This document shows, piece by piece, positions 22,214 to 33,799 of a DNA stretch of 64,000 nucleotides; position 1 is the first letter of the stretch, and each line of letters begins with the position of its first letter. This DNA comes from Podospora pseudoanserina (lineage: Eukaryota > Ascomycota > Sordariomycetes > Sordariales > Podosporaceae): the NCBI RefSeq assembly GCF_035222485.1, contig NC_085920.1, forward strand, positions 4,712,001 through 4,776,000. Direction: 5' to 3'. Made by a program: the position numbers and the translations under genes. The notes under the pieces are model-generated. The model was not told where the DNA came from. It saw nothing but the letters and a program-made list of their open reading frames with translations, and did no database searches.

Positions 22214-23909
22214 TTAGAACTCGTGATGTTGTTGTTGTTGTTGTTGATGATGATGATGATGCTCATGTTGATGCTCCAAAGAAGAAGAACCGTCCAGACT
22301 GACAGTGACAGGAGATTGCGCACGCAGGATTTGGTTTTTTCTGTCAGTCTGGCTCACCACCACCTCTCCTTTCCCTTCCGCCGCCGCTGCCGCCGCCACC
22401 GCTCGAACCCGATTCGACAGGTCGGTGACGTGCTCGTCACCGCTTTCCGGACTGAGTTCATCGAGGGCCTTTTCCAGACCCCATAAGTAATCACGGTTCA
22501 GCCCCGATGGCCCCTCGCTGTGGTAGATGTGCTCGGCTAGCTTCTGGGGGTCCTGCGGGCCGACGAACTGCTCGTTGTCTGGCGTGCCGATGTAAACCAG
22601 CGTTTGGATCGGCAGTTTCCCGGGCAGGGCAGTCAGCGGATCGTTGGTGTTGTCGATGCTGGGTGCTGGGTGGAAGGGGGTGTAGTGGATTGTATAGCCG
22701 TTTATCTCGCGAATGTCGAGATAGTCCTTCACCTCGGCGACGCGCTCGGGGATGATGCGGTAGGCGACGCCCCAGGCTTTCTCGGGGGCCGAGTCATGGT
22801 GGTCGGTCAGCTGCTCCCAGTACGAGCGCGAGATGAGAGTCACGACTCGTCCTGGGGCTTCGGGGGTGCCACGGTGGTCTTCGCTGTTGGAAGGGCAAGC
22901 GGAGAGGATGATGGTTAGTGAGGTCTGCTTGGTCGGGGATGGAGCTTGAAGAGGGAAACGACAGCAAAGGAAGAAGGGAGGCTGAATGGGAAACAACAGG
23001 AGTAAGAGGGGGGCCCGGTGGGCTGGCCAGGCTTGCGTCAAGTCAATGGGAAGGGATTGGATGCGATGACGTTGATTTGGCACACAGCCTGCCTGCCATC
23101 AGGTCCTCCCTCCCCAGTTTGTTCGTTAATCTGGCCCGGCATGTTTGGCCCCTGGGAGATAAACAACAACGTGAAAGAAAGAGTTGGCAGAAGCGAGGAC
23201 AACAACACGGAAGCTATGGCCAACGCTTCGGTTTCGGGTTGAGGCTAAGGTGGAATGGATGGGAGGAAGAAATGTACCTTGCCTATAAGCGATGGTTAGC
23301 TATTATGTTGGGAAAGGCAGATACGTAGTTGGTAGGAGATATGTCGTCAATGGTGGTCCGAGCTGTGGGGGGATGGGTGATGGGTACGGGGGCGGGAAGG
23401 GAAAGGAGAGAGGAAGAAAAGGGCTCAGGGGGAGGCTCGGGAGCACGGGAGGGTTGCAAGGGCAACGACATGGGCGACGCAGAACACATGCACGACACAC
23501 ATCGGCACACACACACAGACACAGACACAGGCACAGACACACACGTACTTGCCAGAACCGTCTCACATAGCCTGTCACCCAGCCTGGGATTCTCCTGTCT
23601 TGGCTCAAATTAGCTGCCGTCTTGGATGCCGGAACCAGAGAATGGGGTTCTCGGTATCGATTTATCGATCGGTACGTGATGTTGGGCTAAGGACCAGGCA
23701 GGTAGGTGGTAATGGGGAGAGTACCAAAGTGCGGCGGCGGTTTCCAGATCAAACTCCTGTGGTGACTATTTAGCCTCGTGTGTTTCTGACAGCATAAAAA
23801 GTCTTGATTTGTTTTCTCATTTCCCTCTTTCCAGAGGGGAGTGTATAAAAGCTTACCCGTATCCAAACAGCCAAAACTCATCGGCTTCGGCTTCGGCTTC
23901 GGCTGGCAT
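22214..23909 (-). CDS. gcg1: ChaC/Gcg1 glutathione-specific gamma-glutamylcyclotransferase
   Basis: Minus strand, five exons in my model: 23909-23857, 23756-23725, 23598-23549, a 5-nt microexon 23282-23278, and 22883-22214, giving 269 aa. The start MPAEAEAEADEFWLFGYG leads into GSLIWKPPPHFD, RRIPGWVTGYVRRFWQ and then HRGTPEAPGRVVTLI. All are hallmarks of the ChaC family, which cleaves glutathione to 5-oxoproline and Cys-Gly in the cytosol. A conserved catalytic-region Glu lies in EVKDYLDIRE. The donor after FWQ (GTACGT) and the acceptor before the HRGTP block (CAACAG) are out of phase with each other. The microexon GCAAG, with its own GCTAAC branch site, TATAG acceptor and GTACAT donor, restores frame and gives the family-like FWQASEDHRG. 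The C-terminal tail is unusual: an Ala run, then His and Gln runs. Yeast Gcg1 is 232 aa. Confidence 0.88.
22226..22263 (+). repeat. (GTT)n(GAT)n microsatellite in coding sequence
   Basis: On the coding strand gives (CAT)n(CAA)n and so His and Gln runs at the C-terminus of the ChaC protein. Confidence 0.8.
23278..23282 (-). other. gcg1: 5-nt microexon of the ChaC gene
   Basis: On the minus strand, GCTAACCATCGCTTATAG precedes the five bases GCAAG, and GTACAT follows. Joined to the flanking exons it supplies Ala and two bases of Ser, closing FWQ-A-S-EDHRG. Flanking introns are 266 nt (23283-23548) and 394 nt (22884-23277), longer than most in the window. Confidence 0.75.
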
Positions 23910-25323
23910 GTTGACAGCGAACACGGAGTAGTGTGAGTTCGGATCCTTCTTGCTAGGCGCGTATACGCAGTAGGGATGATATGAGCTCTTCTTGGTTTGA
24001 TGTTCTCTTCACGGGGTTAAGCGAAGTGCATGAGCGCCTCAACACACAGACCGAGCCCAACAACTGCAACGGCCGTACTATTAAAGCCGGCGTGGAAAGT
24101 GCTGTTCAGGGCAGGTATTACATAAGGTAGGGACAGTTGCGGTCAAATTCCAGCGCCAGCGAAAAGGTGGAGGATCCCATCCAGCTTGTGGGACTATCCG
24201 CTGCGGGAGCTCCAACAAGCGTGCTTCAGCCGGCGTATCGCCTCATTGGAGATCTCAACATATGTATATTCTACAAATCTGTGTATTATCTCGTCAGGCA
24301 CCCAAGTTGGGCTTTAGAGTTGTGCTGTTTCTCTCATATGATATTGATCAAGTGTCACCCCAACCATATGCCGCCTGCCATTACTCATGTACCACGGCCT
24401 ATTGCTCTGACTCGTGACGGCCTCTTGGTTTGGTTTACTTCTTTAAAAACCTCGAGAAGGTGACTCTGACAGAGACTGAGAAGGAGGAAAGAGGCTGCAG
24501 TTGTTAAACTCGCCAGCGGTAATGCTGAAACCCAGACTAGTCCGGATTTGCGGCAGCAAGCCTTCTCGAAAAAACTGGGGGGAAAACGGCAACGAAGGCG
24601 CTCCACCTCTCAGATCCTAAAGTTGAAGATGACCCACCAGGAGCGAGCCCCTGTGATGGACCCTTGTCACGCTTCTGGAATTTGATGGTCAACTGGACCA
24701 TTTCGGTAGATTAGGTTGATACAGATAAGAGAAAGGATCAGGCTTCAAGATAACATGGATATAATCTCCTTGCTAGTTCAAAATCTTATAAATAATAGTC
24801 ATCTCATCAAAGCGTCCGAGTCACCAGTGTCTAGGAAATCGGCCTGGGCAGGAACTGCACGACCGGAACCGGCACCGACGAAACGTCACCGAGTGGCTTT
24901 TTTCCGGCGCCAAGGGGACGGATTCCCATGATTACATTTCATGGATACAATTACCGTAAAATCCCCACTACCATCTCGCAGCATCGGGCACCGCTCCAGC
25001 ACCTGGTGGACAAGACGCAAGCCGCCGTGCTCGGCGTCGAATAAGGGGCAGCTAAAAGTAATATCAACCTGTCGTCTCCCAACTTTTTTTCGCGCTTCCC
25101 TGAAGAAAAAGGAAGAAAGCCTTGTTTTCCCAGACATACCTATCTGAGGCTGAGCACCCTGCACGCCTGGCGCAGTACCAAAAAACATTGCACTACTTAA
25201 CCCCTCGCAAAGACCTCCAACTGTAGCCTCCCCACCGTCCAACCCTCAAACCTGACACACCTCAGGAGAACTACCAGCGACGATCTTGTTTTTCGAGTCG
25301 CAAACCACCACCTCCTTGCAAAG
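23910..25323. promoter_or_regulatory. Divergent intergenic region, ChaC and PEF1
   Basis: 1.4 kb between divergent start codons. AT-rich near 24710-24800, pyrimidine-rich next to the PEF1 start. No gene; specific promoter boxes not assigned. Confidence 0.5.
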
Positions 25324-26489
25324 ATGGCCTACAACAGATCCTACAACCCAGATGAGCTGCCCAGGTGAGTACTGTCGCATGCATGAGAAACGCGCAAGCC
25401 CAAAACCTCCGTTATCAACGCTCTCTCCTGTGGCTTCTTGCTTTTGCGCTTGCGCCAGGGGGGATGGAACCCCACCATATTTGGCACTTTACTCCCCCTC
25501 CAACACCACATCGCCACCACTACCTGATGATCGTATCGTTTTGCTAACACGCCGCGTTTGCTTTCCTCAGGTTTGCGGAGCCAGAACAAGTGAGAACTGC
25601 CATTCTCTAATCCATCGTTCTGCAAGAAGCTAACCGGCCGTCCCCCCTTCGTATCAGAAAGGACCAAGGTCGCCCACTGGACAGGCCCCCCCTCCATCCT
25701 CCCGATACGAGAACAAGCCACCCCCGCCTCGCCCGATCGAGCACAAAACCTCACACTACGACCGCTACGACCAGACCGGCCGGTTGTCCCCACGACACGC
25801 CCCGCCTCCGGACCGATACGGCGGCATGAGCCCCCCTCCGACAGCTACCCAGGGACGCCCGGTTCAGCAGACCCGTCCCCCTGCCAGCTCCCGCCCACCC
25901 CCGAGTCCCGCCCCGCGCGATGGCGCCGCTGACCCAACCTTGCTCCCTCTCTTCCGGGCCGTCGACAAGGATGGTAAACTTCGCGCCATGGTCCTTTCCT
26001 TTCTAACCAAGCTAACAAATCAAAGGCACCGGTCAACTCTCGGAAAAGGAGCTCTCGGCCGCCCTCGTCAACGGCGATTGGACCGCCTTCGACCCCCAAA
26101 CCGTCCGCATGATGATCCGCATGTTCGACTCTGACCGGTCAGGCACCATCGGATTTGAGGAGTTTTGCGGGCTGTGGTCCTTCCTCGCCTCGTGGCGCAC
26201 GCTTTTTGACCGGTTCGACACGGACCGGTCGGGGAACATTTCCCTGGAGGAGTTCAAGGGCGCACTGGTGGCGTTTAGGTACCGCCTCAGCGACCAGTTC
26301 ATCAAGGTTCTGTTCAAGACGTATGACAAGAGGGGGGAGGGGGTGATGAGCTTTGACTTGTTTGTGCAGGCTTGTATTAGCCTGAAGAGGATGACGGATG
26401 TGTTTAAGAAGTATGATGAGGATCGGGATGGGTATATTACGTTGAGCTTTGAGGATTTTTTGACGGAGATATTGAGGCAGTTGAGGTAG
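25324..26489 (+). CDS. pef1: Penta-EF-hand calcium-binding protein (Pef1/ALG-2 type)
   Basis: Four exons: 25324-25364, 25571-25589 (only 19 nt), 25658-25973, 26026-26489, giving 279 aa. The N-terminal 120 residues are Pro/Arg/Ser-rich and disordered, as in Pef1, peflin and ALG-2 relatives. Five EF-hand-like loops follow: AVDKDGTGQLSEKEL (split by intron 3), FDSDRSGTIGFEEF, FDTDRSGNISLEEF, a degenerate YDKRGEGVMSFDLF, and YDEDRDGYITLSFEDF. Loops 1, 2 and 3 have good calcium ligands; loops 4 and 5 look weak or altered, which is usual because the fifth hand dimerises. Penta-EF-hand proteins act as calcium-dependent adaptors, for example in COPII traffic (ALG-2) or budding and cation response (yeast Pef1). 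Donors are GTGAGT, GTGAGA and GTAAAC. The 3' end faces the next gene. Confidence 0.9.
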
Positions 26490-26813
26490 ATGATATGATG
26501 GGGGTGATTTGACATAGTGAGATGGGGGTTTTTAATCTGTGTGTCTAGTTTTGAGGCATGGCGTGTCGTTGCTCGATTTTTGGGCTTTTTTTTTCTTTTT
26601 CTTTTTTTTTTAAAAAAAAAACGACTGTTTTTTTCAACAGATCATTTTATTCAATAATGGGCAAAGGTGGTTGATCATACCGTTTGGTTTTGTTGTTTCA
26701 TGAGCATAACAGGCAGAGCGAGCGAGTAGATGAGTCACTCAAGACACATTAGTCATTGAGGTGTAGCCAATTCATTGTTGACAACCATAGTCTAGGTATT
26801 AGGGCTCTTCAAG
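26490..26813. terminator. Convergent 3' region with T/A tract
   Basis: 324 bases between convergent stops. A T-rich run followed by an A-run near 26587-26621 makes a symmetrical T/A tract that could serve polyadenylation on both strands. No gene. Confidence 0.45.
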
Positions 26814-26970
26814 CTAGCACCCTCCCTCGTGATGAACCTCTTCCTTTTTGAGAAACAACTCCAAGTTGGAACGCCAATTGCACTTTTCCAACGAGGGGAT
26901 GGATATCCCTGCTGCTGCTGTTGCTGGGGTTTTCCCGGAACTTGCTGAGCCAACATTATCCTTGGCAGTC

Positions 26971-27004
<34 letters not shown>

Positions 27005-28202
27005 CGTCCTGACCCTTAGTACTCTCAGCATCGCCGTGATCATGGCCTCCCTGCTGCTCATCCTGCAGTTCCCCTCGGTCGGTGATCGCCCCCATGACAA
27101 CACCACCACCAGGCTTGCTCGTCGTGCTGTGAAGGGTGGTCTTCTCGCCGGGTTCAAGGACAAGGACAGCTGTCTTGTTTGTTGTTGTTGCATTCTCTTC
27201 TTCTTTTGTTGCGAGAAGCTGATGGATGTCGTCCTTGGTGTACTGCTTGGGGATTTTTCTTCTTCTGGAAAACAACAGCCTGTTGATGAGGCCGCGAAGG
27301 ACTAGGTCGCCGTCGTGGGCGCCAATCCAGACTTTGGCGGCTATTTTGATTGCTATTTCGATTCCTGATGGGACGGTCCCGCGGTGGTGGGTGTTGTTGA
27401 ATGGGTGGAGGAGGACGGTCAGTGGGAGGGCGGCTTCGGAAATTAGGTGGTTGGTTATGTAGGTGTGGATTGTTGGGTAGGGGATTCCGTGAGGGATGTA
27501 GAGGATGCTGATGGGTCTGTCGTCTGGGGGTGGTAAGGGATGTTGCTGCGGTTGTTGCTGGACTGAGACTGGAGATAGGGGGGTTCTCAAACTGGTTTGG
27601 GATTTACTCCGGAGTCGTTGGGGAAGGGGCAGGTGGTATAATGGGGCTGGTGGCGGCCGGTAGGTGATTCCTATTGCGTATTGAAGGCCTAAAATATCGT
27701 GTTTTTGAGGAAGGAAGGCTACTGTTATTTCTCCTGGCTCTCCTGGGGGTGTGGATGGGGTTGGGAATCGCAATATGTGAAGTCTGCCTGGTTCTTGGGG
27801 TTTCCATTTGGGCAGTGTTTTGACTCTACTCTTCTCAAAGTATTTCCAGCTCTTGATTTTGCTTCCTGAGGCTGGTGTTGTTAACATGACCGTTTTCGTA
27901 CCAACGGCTGGGAGCTGCTGGAGGGTAGCTTTATTGCAATGTTTGGAGCTGTGGTGGGATATAATGACCAAATCTGGCTCGGGAAGCTCAAGGAGAGACA
28001 AGATGCAGGGTGGCTGTCTGTGAGTTTCTTTAGCTATCTTTGGATGCATGACTTTGGCCAGTCCTGTGATCCATGGGTCTAGCAGGATTCGGAATGGCTT
28101 TGGGCTCTTGGATGGACCAGCTCGGCTGTGTTCATAGCTTCTGGGTTCAAAGGTCAACAAAAAGGTGGCATCGCTGTTGAGGTGTTGTATAGTGACGGCC
28201 AT
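26814..28202 (-). CDS. Metallo-beta-lactamase-fold-like protein (putative)
   Basis: Single-exon minus-strand frame of 462 aa from the ATG at 28202 (MAVTIQHLNSDATFLLTFEP). The order of elements resembles fungal UlaG-like members of the metallo-beta-lactamase superfamily: an N-terminal strand pair, ILLDPWITG (the usual D-P-W turn), then PDLVIISHHSSKHCNKATL where the metal motif HxHxDH is expected. Here that motif is HHSSKHC, so several metal ligands seem missing or changed. Later VAFLPQKHD and ILYIPHGIPYPTI fit further sheet strands. The C-terminal third is low-complexity with an Asn run coded by (AAC)n. Metal-dependent catalysis is doubtful. Family assignment is by pattern only and moderately uncertain. 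Confidence 0.6.
26967..27003 (+). repeat. (GTT)n microsatellite in coding sequence
   Basis: On the coding (minus) strand this is (AAC)n and gives a run of Asn in the metallo-beta-lactamase-like protein. Confidence 0.8.
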
Positions 28203-31200
28203 CGAGCCTGACCTCAACCGGGCTCAACAGTTATGACCCGACAAGGTAGGGCCATATAACCAATGTTTCTGGAGCGAACTTGACCCGGAAGCAGAGAGTC
28301 TGAATCTATACCTGTAGTCGTGCTAGACAGGAACAAAATTGACGGCCGACTGAAAAGCTATTCCCCAGTTTCACGCGCTCGATAAGAATCTGTATCCACG
28401 CTGGCAAAGTGTGATACCGTGAAACATAAAAATCCACTCACGGCGAAGTAAACTCCTACCAACTCGACCTTCACTGGGGAATTTTCGTCCATGTGTCCGA
28501 CCACTGCGGCTGTGGTCGATGTAGCCTAAGGAATAGTAGTGTACCTGTAAGAGTGAGCTGTGATAACACAGCCGGCAGGTGTAATATGAGCATTCTCATC
28601 GTCCAACGATAGCCATGATAAGTCGATGAAGACGGGTTGTTGAATACGCGCCTGAAGCGTGATCTGGTACAACCATTACACCGAACCTGACAACTTGACA
28701 AGCTGACAAACACAACATGACATCCTCGGAAAGCTTCTTTGAAGGAAGTCAGTTGGCCAGCCAGCAAGATCAAACAGCGTGGGAATCGTCTCAAGTATTT
28801 GTGGAGGTCTCAGGAGAGAGAACACAATCTCGCCAGCTCGAGCTCCTGATTGTGGTTTATGAAACTTGAGTCTTCCAAGTCAGGTCGAGACTCTGTAAAA
28901 GCCAGCTGGGCGGGTGCCGAGCACCGAGAGAAAAGCGAAGCCGTGTCTCACGAGCGGTTACTCGCGATGCACCTGCAGATCAATCTCGTGACGTTGAGTC
29001 GATTAAGATTTGCTTCGACGGGTGTTTGGTTCGTTTCTGTTCGTTTGGCTAGCCTGCCAAGAAACTCAAGAGTCCACCTCCGTTTCCTCGGATCAATTCA
29101 TCGTGTTCAACTTGCCACCCAAGACCTGTGGCTCTGGTGGCTTCGAGGGGCAACAGCTGCGCTTGTCATGGAAAACCTGGCTGTTGTGTTCCGACTTGGA
29201 AAAGCAATGGCTGTTGAGCTCTATGCATGCAGAAGGCCCACCCCCATTGGGCAACTTACTCCGGTTACTTGAGTATCGCGGAGATTGTTGGTTAAGCACC
29301 TGGTGTGTTGAAGCAACACCATCGTGATATAGAGGTCTTGTTATCATAACAAATCGATAAAACTGATAAGAGGAGAGGGGCAAAAAGAGAGCCACCCCGC
29401 AATAGTCTGGCGATCCACTGCCCCGCAGACCCACCTCGAAATCAACGCTCAAGGGTCGCCTGGGGATCCCTGCTTTGCCATTTTAGGTCGTTTTAATGTT
29501 GAGTCAAAGTCGTTTGGATATCGAATGTCGAAAAACAATGTTTGGTTATGCATGAAAATACCGCGACTCGCTATGTTTGAGCCAGGCGCACTATCGCGCC
29601 TGGGGTTCTATTTTGGTAGGATGGGCACAAGCATAGCTACCAAGTATGCACGGGATCTAGAGAGCTGCACAGGTCCTATTACACGGCGTTCCGTCCCAAA
29701 GAGCACAGCTCTTGTCTGCTACCGTCTTTTTTTGGGAGCTTTGCCAGGAAAGCTTCCTAGCATGGGGGGTAGCTCGGGAGAGTCCTCCCGGCATCCAATC
29801 ATATCGGCGCATGTGCTCAACTTGTCGAAACTCGAGCACTTTTTCTCGTTCCTCGACAGGCACCCCACCCCTTCTTGATCGCGTTCGGGAGGCCCGTCAT
29901 CCGTTGTTCAACCGAGTCAAGTCCGTCACCAGCCTGTGTCAGTCGGGTTCAGCAACGAATGGAGAAAAACAAAACTCTCGTTTCCCCCCCACTGGCGCTT
30001 CGACTGTCCGATACGAAGATGTTTGAGCCTCCAAGGAAGGCAGGCCTGGTACAGAGTAGGCTGAGCTGAATGAGTTGAGAGCAGACCACGGAGCTCTCAG
30101 CTCAGACAACCGGTTTCTTGTTGGCCAGAAAACAGGCGCTGCGTGGGCGGAAGCTCGCCTCTCGCATCATCCCAGCTGCCGCTTGTTCTGGCCATCCTAC
30201 CTTGGAAAGATGTCGAGGCGCCTGACACCACCTGACCTGACCGCCTCGAGAGACTAGAGGCCTCTGATGCCAGGTTCCAGGTCAAGAGTCCTGGGCATCC
30301 CAGTTTGCGGTTGCACCACGAGTATGAGTTGACGCATTTTGCATGGAATTGTACAGCGTGATGGCGGCTTTTGTCTGCCATGCTGACTCCCGAAGCAAGA
30401 GTCCATTTCCCCCTGACGACGTGACGCCAGCAGCTGCGGGTTCGACCCCGTCTTCTTCTTCCCTTATCCATCCCACACCTCCAGCTCTGGGATTGCGTGG
30501 AGGCGATCCTACCCCGGCACAGTAGGGCGTGGCTTGTTCAGACTGTGGCCTGCTAAGCGGTACTTGTACAGACACCAGGCTCGGGGCGCCGTTGAGCGGG
30601 TTTGCAAAGCACGGCAGTCTCTCTTTAACCAGGTGGGCAAGGCTTGGACTAAACAGGTAGCAGACAGCGTGGACAGAAAGAGCTGCTTCCGGAGCGGGAG
30701 ACCCCAAAGATACCTAGGCGCATGGCTCAATACCCGTCAATGAGAATGTCGGCACCGTGTCACTGCTTGCTCGCTGATGCTTACCTTAGTGCTTGTCCCT
30801 GTCTGGGAGGTGCTTGGCTCCCATTGCTTGATGTCAAGGACGGTCCCCGCTTCGATCCCCGCCCTCTCCCTTCGAGCTGTTCCATCCATTCATTGTCTTT
30901 GCTCCCACCCCAGGCCCCAAGGGGAATTGCCACCACCGCCCGTCCAATTCTTCGAAACACCTCTTGTTACACCTGCAAGAAGGAGCTTGGAGCTCTTTCT
31001 TCCCCAAAGCGCAATTCCAGAAAACAATTCATTTTCTAGCTTACCGTCGACAAGTCCAAATGTAACAAGCTTCGCGGTTGTCTTTTTTCTCGACTGCTCA
31101 ATTGAATTACATACTGCGACCCCGACCCTAACCGCTCAGCTTCTTATCGGCACCGCAATTGCCTGTCGCCGCCTATCGTCGCTATCGCTATCATCGCCTA

Positions 31201-31271
31201 TCGACTCGACCTCCAAGAGCACCTCCCCCGCCAGAGCACTCGACATCGCATGGTGGGGTTAGCATCTCAAG
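28203..31271. other. Long intergenic region
   Basis: About 3 kb with only short, overlapping frames on both strands and no recognised protein. The last 400 bases are the C/T-rich leader of the RING-type gene, with a start-stop ATGTAA at 31060-31065 and CCCTAACC at 31127-31133. No tRNA found; one B-box-like GGTTCGACCCC near 30438 was rejected. Confidence 0.55.
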
Positions 31272-31327
31272 ATGCCTCCAAGGTCTTCTCTTACTTCGTC
31301 CTTTTCCATTACCGACGCCAACAATGA
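31250..31327 (+). promoter_or_regulatory. Overlapping upstream ORF of the RING-type gene
   Basis: ATG at 31250 opens a 25-codon frame that runs out of frame past the main start (31272) and stops at 31325-31327. If the transcript starts upstream, this would lower initiation at the main start or require leaky scanning. A minimal start-stop ATGTAA lies further up at 31060. Confidence 0.4.
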
Positions 31328-32741
31328 GGTTGTGTGCCCGCTTCACAATCAGGATGGCTCCAGTTGCAGAAAGCGCTGCATTGGCGTAAGTCTGACCCGT
31401 CTGATCTCGACCGCCACAGCTTGCGCTGACAAGGCCTCCGACTGCAGGAGAAGAGATACCGCTCAATGCAGGAGCACATTCGAAGAGCGCATCCAGAGCA
31501 CTACATCGCCAAGCTGCCTGCAACCGAGGAGAGCTTCTTGCTCATGATCAACACCCCACCGCGACCGACCGCCCAGCCTACCTCTGCTCCAGCGCACATG
31601 AGCCAGAACAAAGGACCGGCGCATGGCTATCGTAGAGATGACTCCAGTGCCCCTGGCACCCCGCGGCACCCTGATGAGTACCAGGGCGGAGCCGCCATGT
31701 ATCCTGCTGCAGCCGCCCTGGCGCAGCTGCACAGCTACAAGAGCGAGCACGGATGGGAGTCTGAAGGGGTGAGTGGAATCGCTGTTGAATTGCAGTGCGC
31801 AAATGCTGATTGGAATTTCTTTCATACAGGACTGGCATTCAGACCACGAAGGCGGCAGGCCGAGGACATCGGTCGAACTGCCACCCATACATCTGACCAA
31901 TGCAGATGTGACGAGCATGCCGTATTCCGGTCTTGATCCTAATAGGCGTCGCGAGGTTCTTCCCTCGATTATGGCCAACTCTCCCCCAGGCCGATCCTCA
32001 ACCCTCCCGCCACTGCACAGACCCCTAGATGCCAACCGCCCGCGCAAGCAGTCCATCTCAAAACGGAGCCATTACCGGAGAAAATCCAAGGGTGCTGCCG
32101 CTGAATGGCTGCGCCGGATTCAAAATGATGTGAATCCCGATCTCCTCAAACCAGGCGGTGCCGACAGAAAAGCCCTTTCGGTCGAGCCAACAGCTGATTT
32201 TGGCAAGCGCTGGGAGGATCTGATCGATGCGGCCGCCTCGGCAACGGAAGACATCGATGAGGACAGAACTCCAGTGAGTCTGAAATTCCCTTCCATGTTC
32301 GACCCACGCCTGACGACCCAGGTGCCTCAGTCGCCCGTATCCATCCCACGTGCATCACTGCCGCCATTCCCTCACAATACTTTCACGAGCTACCAAGCGT
32401 CCCCCTTGCAACAAGCCCTCACGCCCCCGTCTTACAACAACGAAGGCCCCGACCCGTTCCCGTCGGTCGAGAGCGGCGAAAGCGGCGATAATTTTCACAT
32501 CGAATCTCGGGGCCTGTCCGATTCGTCGCCCAGCTTTTCCTCCCAGAACACGCAGATATACTGCGCTGCCTGCCAGGGCGTCTCGCTACTGCGGGAATCT
32601 TATGCTTGTACCGAGTGCATCTGCGGTCTTTGCCAGGCATGCGTCGACGTCTTGATGGGCGAGCAGGGTGCTCGCAGGAAATGCCCGCGTTGCGCCACGA
32701 TAGGGGGTCGCTTCAAACCCTTTCAGCTCGACATTCGGTAA
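31272..32741 (+). CDS. RING-type zinc-binding protein with N-terminal zinc-finger-like block
   Basis: Exons 31272-31385, 31448-31768, 31830-32741, giving 448 aa; introns are 62 and 61 nt. The N-terminal 70 residues hold a Cys/His pattern, VVCPLHNQDGSSCRKRC then EHIRRAHPEHYI, like a C2H2-type unit, closed by KLPATEESFLLMINTPP. The middle is disordered and basic (RPRKQSISKRSHYRRKSK). The C-terminal 60 residues form a compact Cys-rich domain: YCAACQ, then CTECICGLCQACVDVL and KCPRCATIGGRF. This matches a RING-like cross-brace, though no classic RING His is seen between the Cys pairs. It could be a ubiquitin ligase or a transcription-linked protein; neither is proven. A GTGAGT...CAG stretch at 32274-32321 (48 nt, in frame, no stop) could be an extra intron. 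Confidence 0.8.
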
Positions 32742-33799
32742 ATCATTTTGACCGAGTCATCGACGCTGCCTCAACGTCCTCTCTACTGTCTTTTCTACTA
32801 ATAATCATACGGACTTGGCGTCAACTTCGGGCGGTTTCTTCACTTTCATACGGCCCTCATTTTCAGCACCATCGGCATCTGTGGGATATAGCAACATCAT
32901 TTTTACGACACTTCATGTAACACCCATCACGAGAATGGGCTTTTGGTTGAGGGATGAGCCTCGACATGTAGGGATACTCGCACAGCAGCGACTGAGGACT
33001 TTTTGACGACTACACGAACCATCCAGCGAGCCCGATGGGCATTTCGCTTCAATCTGATCAGTGAAGGATATATACCCTTTTCATATGGGCCCGATCTTCG
33101 TTGGGGATGGTCAAACCAACATAGCATGGATCGACTTGGGGGTTCTATTGGCGTAGCTGGTTTGAATTTTGTCTGGGGAAGACCAAAACGGCGTTTTTGC
33201 TTTCCCTTGCGTTTTTTTTGATCTTTCTGCCTCCCCGCGTTATTTGATGCTTTGACACTTTGACGTTTCTAGTTGTGAAACTGCTTTCTTTCACGCCTCA
33301 TTGAGGCCAGTTGGCGTTGGCTGGGTTACGCGAGACCTTTTGCTTTTCAGTTCTTTTCAGTTCTTGCCCTTGCTCAGCATGTCAGCTAGCTTGCGCGTTT
33401 TTTCTTTTGGCTTTGGGGAGATCTCGTAGGCGATTTCGTCATGACATTGTTTTAGCGATGAGGTGTGGGGAGTTTCTGGGTTAGAGGACCGCCGGTCTAC
33501 TTTGTCTGGATCCTGAGGTCGACAACACCGTTTCCCCATTCAACTAGAAGAGAATTTCTCTCAACGACTACCACCGGGTTGTTGTTGCTTACGGCCTGGC
33601 CTTGCCGACAGCTTTATCGAATATTTTGAATTCTCTGTAGGGTAGTAAGGCAATTTTCACATAGGACCTAGCAAGGCAATTCCTGTCTGTTTTGAGTTGA
33701 CATCCTTTGCTGTGCGTGCTGCCTGGGTGTGTTGACTGTCTCTTGAAAGAAACTTGAAGAAGGTATGTGTAGTAGTGGTTTCCTCATGGTCAATCACCA
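32742..33799. other. Intergenic region
   Basis: 3' region of the RING-type gene and downstream flank of the decayed dioxygenase. T-rich, no supported gene. Confidence 0.55.

Noticed and set aside
30421-30470. tRNA B-box-like GGTTCGACCCC
   Set aside because: The T-arm does not pair and no A-box or acceptor stem could be found upstream.
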